Notes: generated by a model from the letters alone, not told the origin. 64,000 bases of DNA from Desulfurivibrio sp. (GCA_003605035.1 QZKJ01000014.1:27185-91184); one strand, 5' to 3'; shown: positions 40,701-49,697, counted from the stretch's first letter. Program-made: numbers and translations.

Positions 40701-41247
40701 GGCGGAGCAATCCCGGCGAAGACCCGGCAGCCTTTTCCCGCTGTTGTTCCTCAAGGGCGGCAAGCCCCAGTCCGATCCTGGCAAGCAGCTCGGGCGGGGC
40801 CAGGATTACCCGGGCATTGGCGGCAAGCAGCTGATTATAACGGTGGCGCCAGGCAACGCTCTGCCGCCGGTTTTCCTCCAGCCGCTGCAAGGCATTGCCG
40901 AAGTCTGCAAAAAATCCGCCGGTCCGGGTCGCCTCGGCCAGCTGCCGGTATCTGCCCAGCAAGTCCGGGAAATCCTGCTGCTGCATGCCGTCCATGCCCG
41001 GCTCACCTTTTTCCAGCAGCTGATCGATAAGCGCCCGCTCCTGCAGCATAACCCGGTTGACATCCTTTTCCAGGCCAAGCATTTCCTGCTGCAGGGAACG
41101 GTAAAGATCCCTTTCAGCATTCATTTTCATGAAGGACCACCAGTTGAAGGCCATGATAAACAGGCCGATGCCCAGGCCGAACAGGACGACATTTCTGAGC
41201 AAACGCGGGGAGTTATCCTGGGGGAGCGAGCTTGGGGAAAAATTCAT
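37729..41247 (-). CDS. Membrane hybrid kinase: TM-sensor-TM-PAS-HisKA-HATPase-REC-REC-HPt
   Basis: A 1172-residue phosphorelay kinase. TM1 (about 18-38) and TM2 (about 345-368) bound a helical periplasmic sensor. The PAS domain carries a cysteine group (KCFVTFPGPFCHTGQCPV). HisKA has SHEIRTPLNG near residue 530. The first receiver-like domain lacks the usual acidic pair (FLVVAGEASE) although LDALPEP is present, so it may be a pseudo-receiver. The second (LLAEDEE, LMDVQMPEMDG) is intact. The HPt domain has HSLKGTAAT near residue 1115. It is divergent from the Cache protein gene and stands alone. Confidence 0.92.
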   Translation of the reverse strand: MNFSPSSLPQDNSPRLLRNVVLFGLGIGLFIMAFNWWSFMKMNAERDLYRSLQQEMLGLEKDVNRVMLQERALIDQLLEKGEPGMDGMQQQDFPDLLGRYRQLAEATRTGGFFADFGNALQRLEENRRQSVAWRHRYNQLLAANARVILAPPELLARIGLGLAALEEQQREKAAGSSPGLLRQQGRTAKHELLVTLARMRHDVETLALLCELIAVERDRNHLDQIHINYIQKLSAQIAGNLHLLTRQLPGELTEIAGQLDRFVAAFWGKDYQQGPSGGIVAPGRGGFYDFHRQRIELEQEHDRLRDHIFQDFIIVRNAQQNLTDRAGRYLEAESGRMQKLLHRTWLVIVLTSLSLAVFFVLFSRRIIRICEKRIEERGAMISELKNSHRLLDQVFQTAGNGMRIIDKNFDVIRVNAVFAELAGGQKETLENSKCFVTFPGPFCHTGQCPVLLLQDGREWAAFAVEKLRADGKLITCRLRAAPLRNEQGEFVGIIEDFHDISDMVQAEKILRQAKEEAEAANAVKSEFLANMSHEIRTPLNGIMGMTDLVLGTQLSSDQRRFLEMVKTSANRLLDVVNEVLDFSKIESGSLEIEHIPFSLFDVVGNSLNILAFKANDKGLQLTYEIEQALIDGFIGDPGRLRQILVNLVSNAIKFTSSGKVVVKVRQATADECPDRIRREKGERDMALHVTVADTGIGIAPEMQERIFQAFSQVDGSFSRRHGGAGLGLTICAELIAMMGGEIWLESQAGVGTTFHFTLLLQTQARQIRTFEALPLGALQGKSFLVVAGEASERFMLKEMLSEWVKDVLLAGSAEDALRMAAEKRFHAIILDALPEPDQPFAVARELQQIAGDARIMMLTAASQRGDGQRCREAGIVSFLLKPVSRTELLEALRMVLGRPADSGQLPLVTRHSIRESLHTLNVLLAEDEEINRVLAVEMIRAQGWRVTTAENGRQVLDALHNDCFHVILMDVQMPEMDGFATIARIRQQEKLSGGHIPVIALTAHAMTIDRKRCLDAGMDGYVSKPIDVRILRQEMEKVLGVDLAMRSVTLTPKNKRAEIIDYDAFLYDSCNGKVELARKLLRHLLQVSGPQWLAEAEAAIAAGDEARLRKVCHSLKGTAATVCANAFSEAGAELGRLAREGRMNETPKGLEQLKLEFNRLVEWARASDLDLL

Positions 41248-41258
41248 GAATTTAATCT

Positions 41259-41272
41259 ATAGCAATTGCTAT
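41259..41272. promoter_or_regulatory. 14-bp palindrome in divergent promoter region
   Basis: ATAGCAATTGCTAT is a perfect palindrome 12 bases upstream of the hybrid kinase start and in the 136-base gap shared with the divergent Cache gene. It is a candidate operator. No regulator is assigned. Confidence 0.35.
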
Positions 41273-41383
41273 CATTGGTAAAGCGATAAAAAAACCGTTG
41301 CGGAATTTGCCTTGCTCTGCGCCGGTTTTACCAATAGAATTACAGAAGTTACTCATCTTCGCTCAGGCAAGGGATTTTCATTT

Positions 41384-42517
41384 ATGCACGACAACAGGAG
41401 CTCCACCCCTCTCTCCAGGGAAAACAGCGGGAACCGCCTCAAAAGGTTCATGCTTGTTTTTCTGCCGGCCATTCTGCTCCTCGCCTCTCTTTCCGTCGTT
41501 TTCTACCGGCAGGAATCAACCGCCAGAGAGCAACTGCTGCGCGAGAACGAAATGTTGCTGCTGGAAAGCCAGCTGGAATCATTGCAGGGTCCCCTCAAAG
41601 CCGTGGTAGGCGACCTGAAAGTGCTGGCCGGCCAGCAGACGCTGCAGGCCTTTCTTGACCTGGGGACGGCGGATTCCCTTGCCGTGCTGGCCGCCGACCT
41701 GCTCGCCTTCTCCACCCACCGCCGGATCTACGACCGGATCCGCTTCATTGACCGGCAGGGCATGGAAATCATCCGGATCAACTACAATGCCGGCGTCCCC
41801 GGCCGTGTCCCTCAGGACGAGCTGCAGTACGCCGGAAACCGGGACTATTTCGTCAACAGCGCCCGGCTGAAGGCCGGCGACTTCTCCATGTCCCCCCTGA
41901 CGCTGAGCAACGAGCAGGGCAGAATCACCCAGCCGCCCACCCCGGTGATGACCTGCGGCATTGCCGTGTTCGACCGGGCCGGTCAGCAGCGCGGCGTCAT
42001 CATCCTGACCTGTCTTGCCGACCGCCTGCTGCAGCCCCTCAAAAAACTGTCCCTGGAAAACCGGCGGACCATCTATCTTGTCAACCGGCAGGGCTACTTT
42101 CTCCTTGGTCCCACCCCCCAGGCGGAATGGGGTTTTCTCTACCCGGACCGGAAAAACCAGACCTTCCAGGCCCGCTTCCCCACTGCCTGGGAAAGCATCG
42201 CGGCAGCAGGAAAAGGCCATATCAGCGGCGAGGCAGGTCTTTTCACCTATCTGACCTTCTACCCGCAGCTGTGCGTTCTGGAGCCGGCCAGGGCCTTCCT
42301 CAATGCCGACGGGCCATGCGGCTGTTATACAGGCCAGAAGGAGGAATATTACTGGAAGTTCGTCTCCCTGGTGCCGGCCGCCAGCCTGCATGACAGCTCC
42401 GCCTTTCCCCTGGCCAGGAATCTGCTTTATCTGAACACCCTTTTCGTGGTGCTCTTAGCCGTCGCCGCCTGGCTGCCGGCCGGGACGGCAGCCAGGGGCA
42501 ACACGGACAAAACGTGA
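41384..42517 (+). CDS. Orphan dCache membrane sensor lacking an output domain
   Basis: A 377-residue protein. TM1 (about residues 23-43) is followed by a double-Cache sensor with the RIRFIDRQGMEIIRINYN motif (about residues 118-135) that is usual in sensor cyclases and kinases, then TM2 (about 343-362). The protein ends about 15 residues after TM2. The HAMP, kinase or GGDEF domain expected here is absent. Only 112 bases of non-coding sequence lie between its stop and the second MITE-like element, so the output end may have been lost by rearrangement. It could also be a stand-alone sensor that pairs with the divergent kinase. The ATG at 41384 follows AAGGGA. Confidence 0.82.
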   Translation: MHDNRSSTPLSRENSGNRLKRFMLVFLPAILLLASLSVVFYRQESTAREQLLRENEMLLLESQLESLQGPLKAVVGDLKVLAGQQTLQAFLDLGTADSLAVLAADLLAFSTHRRIYDRIRFIDRQGMEIIRINYNAGVPGRVPQDELQYAGNRDYFVNSARLKAGDFSMSPLTLSNEQGRITQPPTPVMTCGIAVFDRAGQQRGVIILTCLADRLLQPLKKLSLENRRTIYLVNRQGYFLLGPTPQAEWGFLYPDRKNQTFQARFPTAWESIAAAGKGHISGEAGLFTYLTFYPQLCVLEPARAFLNADGPCGCYTGQKEEYYWKFVSLVPAASLHDSSAFPLARNLLYLNTLFVVLLAVAAWLPAGTAARGNTDKT

Positions 42518-42629
42518 CCGGCATGTCGGGTGACACCGGGCGGGATGGAAAAAGCGGATGACGCCTGACCAGGGCCGAACAGGGGGAGCCAGGCAGGCGG
42601 CTTTTTAAAGGGATTGTTTGGCAGACGAC

Positions 42630-42965
42630 TTCAGACAACCTGAACTCGACAAGTTTTGTCGTGATACCATACTCGGAGATCGAGCAGTGTGCCTAAAGTA
42701 CTTGAAATGCCTAAAGTGCCTAAAGTTGCGGTACTATCTGATCAGATAACTCCTTTAACTTTATACCCGCAAGGGGCACAAGTACCCGCAAGGGGCACAA
42801 GTACCCGCAAGGGGCACAAGTACCCGCAAGGGGCACAAGTACCCGCAAGGGGCACAAGGGCACTTTAAGTACTTAGGCACTTTAGGCACTTTGCCGGTAT
42901 CAGGCCAGAATCCGGAGTTGTGTCATAACTTATTGAAATTGCGTCACGACATCAGGAGTTCTGAA
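42630..42965 (+). mobile_element. MITE-like hairpin element, copy 2 (336 bp)
   Basis: Same terminal inverted repeats as copy 1 (TTCAGACAACCTGA at the left, TCAGGAGTTCTGAA at the right) and same orientation. The centre is a perfect TATCTGATCAGATA palindrome. Five tandem 19-bp units (ACCCGCAAGGGGCACAAGT) lie on the right arm. They are the reverse complement of the left-arm units of copy 1, with one base difference. The right end is 26 bases before the start codon of the next gene. It is non-coding. Confidence 0.82.
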
Positions 42966-42991
42966 CTTGAAATGACAAGGGAGATGAAGAT

Positions 42992-44359
42992 ATGGCAGAT
43001 GCCGACGCTGTGCTCAGTGACTACCGGTCCAGCATCAGGGAAATCAACCGGCTGCTCGTGGTCGGTCTTCTTTTTGCGCTGGCCACCCATGTTTATGTGA
43101 TTGAGCCCTATTTCCAGCTCAAAGGCCGGGAACAGTCCCTGCAAAATTCCCTGCCCGCCATGGAGCAGTCAATCAAGGCGCTCTCCGGTCAGGCTGAGAA
43201 AATCAACCAGGTGAAGCAGGCTGCCGGCTCAGCCCTTGAGCAGATACGCCGGGAGCTCAATCTCTTCCCGGATGAGCTGCGGGACGCCCTGCCGGCTCTC
43301 CGGGATGCCTTGACTGAGCGGGACCTGCCCGTCCCCGGCCCCGGCGTCGATTTCGCCGGTTTACCGCCAGACAACCTGGCCAGCCAGCCGTACATGCAGC
43401 AGCAGTACATGCAGCAGCCACTGGCGCCCGGCGCCATCACCCTGCCGGCGGGAATCACCACCTTTGCGGCAGCGGTCAACTGGTATATCAACGACTGGTT
43501 TGGCCGGCTGCTGGCGGACCTGGAAAACCGGGTGGTCAAGCCGGTGGCAGAACTGGACGGCGCCGGCAGCTCCGGCGGGGCCGGCGACCTGCGGGCGATC
43601 AGCCGGCAGGCGGTTGATGCGGTGAAAGAACGGATCAGCGCCATTGATCCCGACTTCTGGCATTCCTATGGGGGCAGAGGCGGCAAGCTTGACGTGGCCG
43701 TCACCCTGCGCGACCATATCGAGGCGGCCTTTGCCCCCCTGGAAGGGCAGGTTGTGGCCCTGCTTGCGCAGACCAACCGCCAGCTGCAGGGTCAGGAGCA
43801 GGAGCTTGCCGCGCTCAGGCAAACCATCGAAGGCGCCAGGGAACAGATCAGGGGTCTGTCCGACCGGCTGCAAGCCATTGAGTCGCCCTTCGGTCCCCTG
43901 CCGCTCAGCATGACCGATGTCATCAGGCTCTTCCCCTTTCTGCTGGTGGCCCTGGCTCTAAGGCTTGCCCTGGTCATGCGGGAGGGAGCGGCACAAAAAT
44001 CCCTGTTTCTGCAGCTGACCGTCGGCCCGCCTGAGGCAGCCGCAGCCCGGCTGCGGCGCTATCAGCTGCGCTCGCTGCTGCTTGGGCCGTCCAGCCGCCT
44101 GCTTGGGCTGGCAGCCATGTCCGCCTGGCTGACCGTGCTGCTCGCCGTTTTCAGCCGCGCCGCCTGGCTGATCGGCAGGAGTCCGCACATCCTCGGGGAG
44201 GGCGGGGAGCTGCAAACCCTGGTGATGCAGCCGCAGCTCTATCAGGCCGGCTGTCTTGCCGGCCTGGCGCTGCTGGCCGGGACAGCGGCATACCTGCTGC
44301 TGCTCTGCCGGCAGGCGGGAACGTCCCTGCCTGACCGGCAGGCACGCCCTAACCGTTAG
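42992..44359 (+). CDS. Unknown membrane protein with long periplasmic coiled coil
   Basis: A 455-residue protein of no family I recognise. One membrane helix (about 22-40) is followed by helical and coiled-coil sequence with Gln-rich segments (QPYMQQQYMQQ near 133), a Gly-rich stretch near 195, and a second coiled coil (about 245-295). Three further hydrophobic segments lie at about 308-325, 372-395 and 425-443. A long external helical domain between membrane anchors is likely. The ATG at 42992 follows an AAGGGAG site and sits directly downstream of the MITE-like element. The TrkA gene is convergent. A mechanosensing, chain-length or envelope scaffold role would be a guess. Confidence 0.7.
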   Translation: MADADAVLSDYRSSIREINRLLVVGLLFALATHVYVIEPYFQLKGREQSLQNSLPAMEQSIKALSGQAEKINQVKQAAGSALEQIRRELNLFPDELRDALPALRDALTERDLPVPGPGVDFAGLPPDNLASQPYMQQQYMQQPLAPGAITLPAGITTFAAAVNWYINDWFGRLLADLENRVVKPVAELDGAGSSGGAGDLRAISRQAVDAVKERISAIDPDFWHSYGGRGGKLDVAVTLRDHIEAAFAPLEGQVVALLAQTNRQLQGQEQELAALRQTIEGAREQIRGLSDRLQAIESPFGPLPLSMTDVIRLFPFLLVALALRLALVMREGAAQKSLFLQLTVGPPEAAAARLRRYQLRSLLLGPSSRLLGLAAMSAWLTVLLAVFSRAAWLIGRSPHILGEGGELQTLVMQPQLYQAGCLAGLALLAGTAAYLLLLCRQAGTSLPDRQARPNR

Positions 44360-44378
44360 CCGCCCTGCCGGCCAGCGG

Positions 44379-45062
44379 CTACAGCTCAGCCGCCCCGGCC
44401 CCGGATTTCTCCCTGGCTTTGGCCTGCCAGCGTTCCTGCAGCTCGGGAATATTTTTGCTGTGGGTCAGAATGACCAGCTCGTCGCCCCGGCGGAACCTTG
44501 TTTCCTCGTCGGCATGAAAAAACTTGTCATCACGGTAATAGCAGACCACCCTGGCCTCCGCCGGCAGCCGTAACTCCCTGGCGGTGACCGCATCCTCCTC
44601 CCTGGCAATCAGGGTGAAAAATCGGGCCTCATCTTTGATGACCGCCGACAGCTCAAGATTCTCCACGCCGCTGATCATGTCCTCCAGATGCCGGCTGATG
44701 GTGCGGGAAGGGATGATGGTGTCCTGCAAACCCAGTTCCAGGCAGATGCCCTCAAACTGGGCATCAGCGATACTGGTCACCACCCGTTTGAACCCGAGTG
44801 AACGGCCCACCAGGCTGGCAATGACGTTTGCCTGATCGCTGTTGGTCAGACAGACCAGCACGTCGGTCTGTTCCGGATTGACCTCCCGCAGGATGTCCGG
44901 CCGGCTGCCGTCCCCCTGCAGAAAACTGCAGTCCAGCTGCGAGGAGAGTTCGTCGATCTTCACCTTGTTGGTCTCAATGATGACCACCTCATGCCCCTTG
45001 CTGATCAACGCCTTGGCGGTACCGATGCTCACCTCGCCTGCGCCGACAAAAACAATTCTCAT
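44379..45062 (-). CDS. trkA: TrkA-type potassium uptake regulatory subunit
   Basis: A 227-residue RCK protein, half the size of E. coli TrkA and like KtrA. The Rossmann NAD-binding start MRIVFVGAGEVSIG and the acidic IIETN end of the second strand are intact. A TrkA_C domain covers about residues 140-215 (LIAREEDAVTARELRLP ... GDELVILT). It gates the TrkH channel from the cytoplasm in response to nucleotides. Its ATG overlaps the trkH stop by four bases. Confidence 0.93.
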   Translation of the reverse strand: MRIVFVGAGEVSIGTAKALISKGHEVVIIETNKVKIDELSSQLDCSFLQGDGSRPDILREVNPEQTDVLVCLTNSDQANVIASLVGRSLGFKRVVTSIADAQFEGICLELGLQDTIIPSRTISRHLEDMISGVENLELSAVIKDEARFFTLIAREEDAVTARELRLPAEARVVCYYRDDKFFHADEETRFRRGDELVILTHSKNIPELQERWQAKAREKSGAGAAEL

Positions 45063-46525
45063 TTGACCTCCATTCTTCTGCCAAACCAGGTGCCCGGATA
45101 GAGCAGCACCAGCCAGGCGATGATTTCCAGCCTGCCCATCAGCATGTCAATGCACAGCACCCCCTTGAGCAGGCTCGGCAGAGCCGAGCTGGTGATGCCG
45201 ACCGAAAGCCCCACGGTCCCGGTGGCGGAAACCACCTCGAACAGGGAGTCGAGGGGATCATACCCCATTGCCACGAAAACCAGCCAGGAGAGGGCGACCA
45301 CCGCCATGAACAGCAGGATCAGCAGCAGTGCCTCGCGGATCTCGGCTCCCTCCAGAATACGGCCCTCCAGCCGGGGTTCCACCACGGCGTGGCGCGGCAG
45401 GCAGGTCCGCACCAGGATAAAACGGAAAACGCCGATCGCGATCAGCAGCCGCAGCAGCTTGAAGCCGCCGGCGGTGGAACTAACCCCGCCACCCACCAGC
45501 ATGGAAAAGATGAGGATCAGCTTGGAGCCGGCACTCAGCTCCGCACAGGGCATGGACGCGAAACCGGCGGTGGTCTGGGCCGAAACCGCCAGCTGCGGGG
45601 CATGGTGCAGTACCGCTGCCCAGGGCAGGTCAGTGGTTGTGCGCATGCTGGCCGCCAGCAGCAGGGACACGAGCAGGCCGGCCGCCAGCAACGCCCGCAC
45701 CTGGGAAAGATCCCCGGGCATCGGGTGCCGGCGCCGGTAGAGCCGATGGTAAAAAGCCAGGGACACCGCCCCGGCCAGGCAGAGCAGACTGATCCACAGC
45801 TGGGCCGGCCAGGCGAAGACGCCGAGACTGGCGTCATAAGGGGCAAACCCTCCGGTGGAGACGGCGGAAAAGGTATACAGCACCGCATCAAACAGACCTA
45901 GCCCGGTCAGCAGCGCCCCCACGATGCCGATGACGGTGAGGGCCGCATAAACCTTCAAGACCCGCCGGGCATGAGCCCTGGTGCCGCCCACCAGATCATG
46001 GGCCTCGGCTTCGGTGACTGCCAGTCCCTTGGCCACCAGGCCGGGCTGCATGGCCAGGCCCAGGGACAAAATGACGATTCCCAGTCCCCCGTACCACTGC
46101 ATCCAGGAACGGGCAAAGAGAAAGACGGCAGGCGCCCCGGCCAGCGTCGCCCTGGTGCTGAGCCCGGTGGTGGTCACGCCGGAGATGGCCTCAAAAAGGG
46201 CGTCGGCAAAGTCCATCCCCGAGGCCATCATCGGATAAGACATCACGAAGGGGGTGAACAGGAACATGAGGGCCACCAGCACCATGCCTTCATTGGCCTG
46301 CATGCTGGAAGGCGCCGGCAGGCGGGAAAGGGTGATTCCCAGGCCGAGAAGCAGGCAAATCACCAGCGCGTAGCGCAGGCCCATCTGCTGGTCGCCGAAC
46401 AGCACCGCGACCAGCATGGTCACCCCGGTCAGCGCCGCCAGCACCAGACACAGCTGCCCGAAATACTTCCACACCACCCGCAAACGGACTGCATATCTGA
46501 GTTCTGCCGCCTGTCCGCTCACCAA
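45059..46525 (-). CDS. trkH: TrkH-type potassium transporter membrane subunit
   Basis: A 488-residue inner-membrane protein with the four pore loops of the TrkH/KtrB fold: TTTGLST (about 135), VSTGGFAPY (about 225), TTAGFAS (about 313) and TGTVGLSVG (about 438). The selectivity-filter glycines are present in all four. The start is either TTG 46525 or GTG 46522, both just downstream of AGGGAG. It is the first gene of a two-gene operon with trkA, and mediates potassium uptake and turgor control. Confidence 0.94.
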   Translation of the reverse strand: MVSGQAAELRYAVRLRVVWKYFGQLCLVLAALTGVTMLVAVLFGDQQMGLRYALVICLLLGLGITLSRLPAPSSMQANEGMVLVALMFLFTPFVMSYPMMASGMDFADALFEAISGVTTTGLSTRATLAGAPAVFLFARSWMQWYGGLGIVILSLGLAMQPGLVAKGLAVTEAEAHDLVGGTRAHARRVLKVYAALTVIGIVGALLTGLGLFDAVLYTFSAVSTGGFAPYDASLGVFAWPAQLWISLLCLAGAVSLAFYHRLYRRRHPMPGDLSQVRALLAAGLLVSLLLAASMRTTTDLPWAAVLHHAPQLAVSAQTTAGFASMPCAELSAGSKLILIFSMLVGGGVSSTAGGFKLLRLLIAIGVFRFILVRTCLPRHAVVEPRLEGRILEGAEIREALLLILLFMAVVALSWLVFVAMGYDPLDSLFEVVSATGTVGLSVGITSSALPSLLKGVLCIDMLMGRLEIIAWLVLLYPGTWFGRRMEVK

Positions 46526-46566
46526 GAAAATCTCCCTCTCCGAGTTTGCCGCGTGCTCATTTTACC

Positions 46567-49290
46567 TTATCCGGCCAAAAACACCTGCAGTTTTTTGCGC
46601 AGGTCGGCGAGCATCTCCTGGTAGGGGGCCTCATCCTTGCGGATGGCGGCGATTTCCACCTCGTTTGCCGTTTTGGCCAGTTCATCCAGGAAGAAATTAA
46701 GCAGAATGCCTTTCATGCCGTGGGCCGCGAAACTGAGTGAGGCAAGGTCGCCGGCGGCTGCTGCCCGTTCCGCCTCCTTGAGATGGTCCTCCAGGCTTTT
46801 CACCGTGATCTTGACGATCTCACCGACCTTTTCCGGCTTCAGGTCATACTGCTGCTGCAGTTTGAGCTGTATGGCCCCCAGCACGCTGGCGGCAACCGGC
46901 AACGGCTGCGGCTGGTCCGGGGGGGCTGCCGGCTGCGCGCCTGCGGCCCCGCCGGTCAGGCGGTCAATCACCGCATACAGGGCCGGGGCATTGAACGGCT
47001 TGGTCAGATAGTCATCCATACCCATGGCCAGGCACTGCTCCCGGTCCTTCTGCATGGCATGGGCGGTCATGGCCACCACCGGCAGATGACCGCCGCCATA
47101 GACGCTGCTGATCTTCCCGGCCAGCCCGGCGTTTTCTCCTCCGGCCAGCCCGGGATAAAGCTCAAGCGCCGCATCGGGTCTTCTCTCCTCACAGAGCCGG
47201 ATGATCCTGGTGGCGGAAAAGCCGTCCAGCACCGGCATCCGCACATCCATCAGCACCAGATCGATGCTCTCCGCCGCCAGCAGACGGAGCGCCTCCACCC
47301 CATTGCCGGCCTCAAACACCTGATAGCCCTGCTTGGCGAGCAGGATTCTGGCCAGCTCCCGGTTGATGGGATGGTCCTCCACCAGCAGGATGTTCACCTC
47401 CCTGGCAGGCAGACTCCGTTCCCTGTTCCTCTCCCGGCTGTCCCCCGGCTGCCGGCCGCTCAAGGCAAACCGGATGCAGCGGGCCAGTTCATCCTTTTTG
47501 AAGGGCTTCATCAGGAAAAAGCATTTCTGCAGTTGCTGGCACCTTTTTGAGGTGCCTCTTTCCACCGAGGAGGAGAGCAGGATGAAGGGCATCATGGCCT
47601 CGCCCAGGATGCCGTCCAGCTGCTCCGCCAGGTCAAGCCCGTTGCGACCGTCCATGCGATAATCGAGAATAAGCAGGCTGTAGGGCTGGGAGGCGCGATT
47701 GGCCCGGTCCACCTCGCGGCTGGCCTCCTCGGCTGAGGCGGCCTCAGCCACCGGGAAATTCCAGCCCCGCAGAAACTCCTTGAGGATGTAGCGGTTTGTT
47801 TCATTATCATCCACCACCAGCACCGGCAGCTGCGACGTGTCCACCTGAAAGCCGATTGGCTCCCCGGCGGCGTCCCCCCGGCGGAAACGGGCGGTGAAGC
47901 GGAAGATGCTGCCGCCGCCCGGTCTGCTGTCAACCCAGATCCTGCCGCCCATCATCTCCACCAGTTTCCTGGCGATGGACAGTCCCAGGCCGGTGCCGCC
48001 ATGCAGCCGCGCCACCGAACTGTCCGCCTGGCTGAAGGTATCGAAGATCATTTCCCTTTTGCCGGCCGGGATGCCGATGCCGGTATCGGCTACGGAAAAA
48101 TGATAGAGCAGCAGCTGGTCATCGGCGGGATCAGTCTCCGCGCTCTCGACCCGCACGAAAATCTCCCCCCGGGGGGTGAATTTCACCGCATTGCCCACCA
48201 GATTGAAAAGGATCTGACTGAGCCGCAGCTGATCGCCGACCACCGCCACCGGCAGGTCCGCCGGCAGATAGGAAAAGAGCTCGACCCCCTTTTCATGGGC
48301 CTGGGCGGCGAAGGACTGCACGCAGGTCTCAATGGTTTCCCGCAGCTCAAAGGGCAGGATCTCCATTTCCAGCTGCCCGGCCTCAATCTTGGAGAAATCG
48401 AGAATGTCATTGAGCAGGCCGAGCAGGTTCTTGGCCGAACCCTGGACGGTGTTGAGATAGGAGCGCTGCTCTTCGTTCAGGTCAGTCTGCAGGGCCAGAT
48501 CGGTCATGCCGATGATGCCGTTCATCGGCGTCCTGATCTCATGGCTGATGTTGGCCAGAAATTCGCTTTTGATGCGATTGGCCGCCGCCGCCTCATCACG
48601 GGCCGATTCGAGGCTGTGGATGAGCGGGTTGACAATGGTCAGCAGCACGGTTGCTCCGACCAGCAGCAGCACCACGGCCACGCCGACGGATAAAAAGCTC
48701 GCCTTGAAGAAAGCGGTGCGCATGTCGCTGATGGCGATTTTCGAGGCAAGCCCCCAGTCGATCCCCTCAATATGGGTGAAGGCCACCAGCACCGGCACCC
48801 CGAGATGATCAACGACCTGCCTGACCCCGGTCCCGCCGGCGATGGCCTGGCCGATCGGCTTGTGACTGACCGAGGCCAGGGGAACCGGCGGCATCTCCAT
48901 GCCGCGGGAATTGATAAAAAAAACACTGTCGCCCACCCGGCGGGCAATGACAAACTCCAGGCTCGTACTCCGCTTTTCATTGCTGTCGGTAAAAAAAGAG
49001 GGCAGCCGTTCCGAATGTTCGGCCATCTCCGCCGCATGCCGGCTCAGGGCCAGCAGAAACTTATTGATGTCAAAATCCCCGGCCCCTTTGTCCAGGGGGG
49101 AAAGGGCCTGCACATCCCTGACCAGGGCCTCAATCAGATGCGCCCGGCTGATGGTCATTTCCAGCAGCCGGATGCCCTGCTCCCGCACCGCCGTTCTGTA
49201 CAGAAAATAGATGCTGCCGCCGACCACCAGGGAGAGGAGCAGAAAGATTGTCGCGCTGAATATGGCTATTATCTTATGCCGTTCATTCAA
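46567..49290 (-). CDS. Membrane hybrid kinase: TM-sensor-TM-HisKA-HATPase-REC-REC-HPt
   Basis: A 907-residue phosphorelay kinase. TM1 (about 8-30) and TM2 (about 195-218) bound a periplasmic Cache-like sensor (about 40-190). HisKA ([10 protein letters not shown]) is near residue 250 and HATPase near 350-470. Receiver 1 has [12 protein letters not shown]. Receiver 2 has [11 protein letters not shown] with an insert of about 30 residues before its fourth strand. The HPt domain has [10 protein letters not shown] near 855. The only upstream start is TTG 49290, six bases after the stop of the YgdR-like lipoprotein gene, so translation is probably coupled. That lipoprotein may be a partner. Confidence 0.91.
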   Translation of the reverse strand: MNERHKIIAIFSATIFLLLSLVVGGSIYFLYRTAVREQGIRLLEMTISRAHLIEALVRDVQALSPLDKGAGDFDINKFLLALSRHAAEMAEHSERLPSFFTDSNEKRSTSLEFVIARRVGDSVFFINSRGMEMPPVPLASVSHKPIGQAIAGGTGVRQVVDHLGVPVLVAFTHIEGIDWGLASKIAISDMRTAFFKASFLSVGVAVVLLLVGATVLLTIVNPLIHSLESARDEAAAANRIKSEFLANISHEIRTPMNGIIGMTDLALQTDLNEEQRSYLNTVQGSAKNLLGLLNDILDFSKIEAGQLEMEILPFELRETIETCVQSFAAQAHEKGVELFSYLPADLPVAVVGDQLRLSQILFNLVGNAVKFTPRGEIFVRVESAETDPADDQLLLYHFSVADTGIGIPAGKREMIFDTFSQADSSVARLHGGTGLGLSIARKLVEMMGGRIWVDSRPGGGSIFRFTARFRRGDAAGEPIGFQVDTSQLPVLVVDDNETNRYILKEFLRGWNFPVAEAASAEEASREVDRANRASQPYSLLILDYRMDGRNGLDLAEQLDGILGEAMMPFILLSSSVERGTSKRCQQLQKCFFLMKPFKKDELARCIRFALSGRQPGDSRERNRERSLPAREVNILLVEDHPINRELARILLAKQGYQVFEAGNGVEALRLLAAESIDLVLMDVRMPVLDGFSATRIIRLCEERRPDAALELYPGLAGGENAGLAGKISSVYGGGHLPVVAMTAHAMQKDREQCLAMGMDDYLTKPFNAPALYAVIDRLTGGAAGAQPAAPPDQPQPLPVAASVLGAIQLKLQQQYDLKPEKVGEIVKITVKSLEDHLKEAERAAAAGDLASLSFAAHGMKGILLNFFLDELAKTANEVEIAAIRKDEAPYQEMLADLRKKLQVFLAG

Positions 49291-49296
49291 GGCAGC

Positions 49297-49515
49297 TCAC
49301 ATTTCCTTGATCTCGACAACCTGATCCTTGTTGACCCGCACATTCTTGCCATCCAGGGTCTGGTACTCATAAAATCCCGTGTCCTCATCAAACTCAGGCT
49401 CATCGACCATTTCCACCACCTTGCCGTCCTTGAGCATCATTCGGTAAGGCGTCGAACAGCCGGCCAGCGCCAGCGAGGCAAACAGACATAAACCGACAAC
49501 TGCTCCTTTTTTCAT
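49297..49515 (-). CDS. YgdI/YgdR-like small lipoprotein (DUF903)
   Basis: A 72-residue lipoprotein. The signal peptide ends in a good lipobox (LALAGC), and the mature part (YRMMLKDGKVVEMVDEPEFDEDTGFYEYQTLDGK) is the SH3-like YgdI/YgdR fold. The ATG at 49515 has a GAGGAGG site six bases upstream. Function is unknown in the family. Here it is the first gene of a transcript with the hybrid kinase, which hints at an envelope-signal role. This is inference from order and spacing. Confidence 0.88.
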   Translation of the reverse strand: MKKGAVVGLCLFASLALAGCSTPYRMMLKDGKVVEMVDEPEFDEDTGFYEYQTLDGKNVRVNKDQVVEIKEM

Positions 49516-49605
49516 GGCAACCTCCTCTCGCAACTCTTTAGCCGGACTGGCAGGAGTCCTGTTCCGTTCATCCATTTTCAGCGGGGATCATGCCCGCCAT
49601 CGCAT

Positions 49606-49631
49606 ACTGCCAGGGGAAATCTCCTGGCAGT
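49606..49631. other. Nine-bp stem-loop
   Basis: ACTGCCAGG and CCTGGCAGT form perfect arms around an 8-base loop, about 90 bases upstream of the lipoprotein start. TCTTT follows on the plus strand, but no plus-strand gene ends here. It could be a 5' leader structure or a weak terminator of the minus-strand GGDEF/EAL transcript. Confidence 0.45.
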
Positions 49632-49697
49632 CTTTAATCGAATATTATCCGGATTCCATAATTTTTCAAGAATTACCGCTAACAATTCCCTGATGTT

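Noticed and set aside
42760..42865. Tandem 19-bp units in the second element considered as iterons of an origin
   Set aside because: There is no replication gene nearby, and the units belong to a repeated element present twice in the window.
49606..49631. Hairpin considered as a firm terminator
   Set aside because: The T-rich side faces the plus strand where no gene ends, so it is listed only as a stem-loop.
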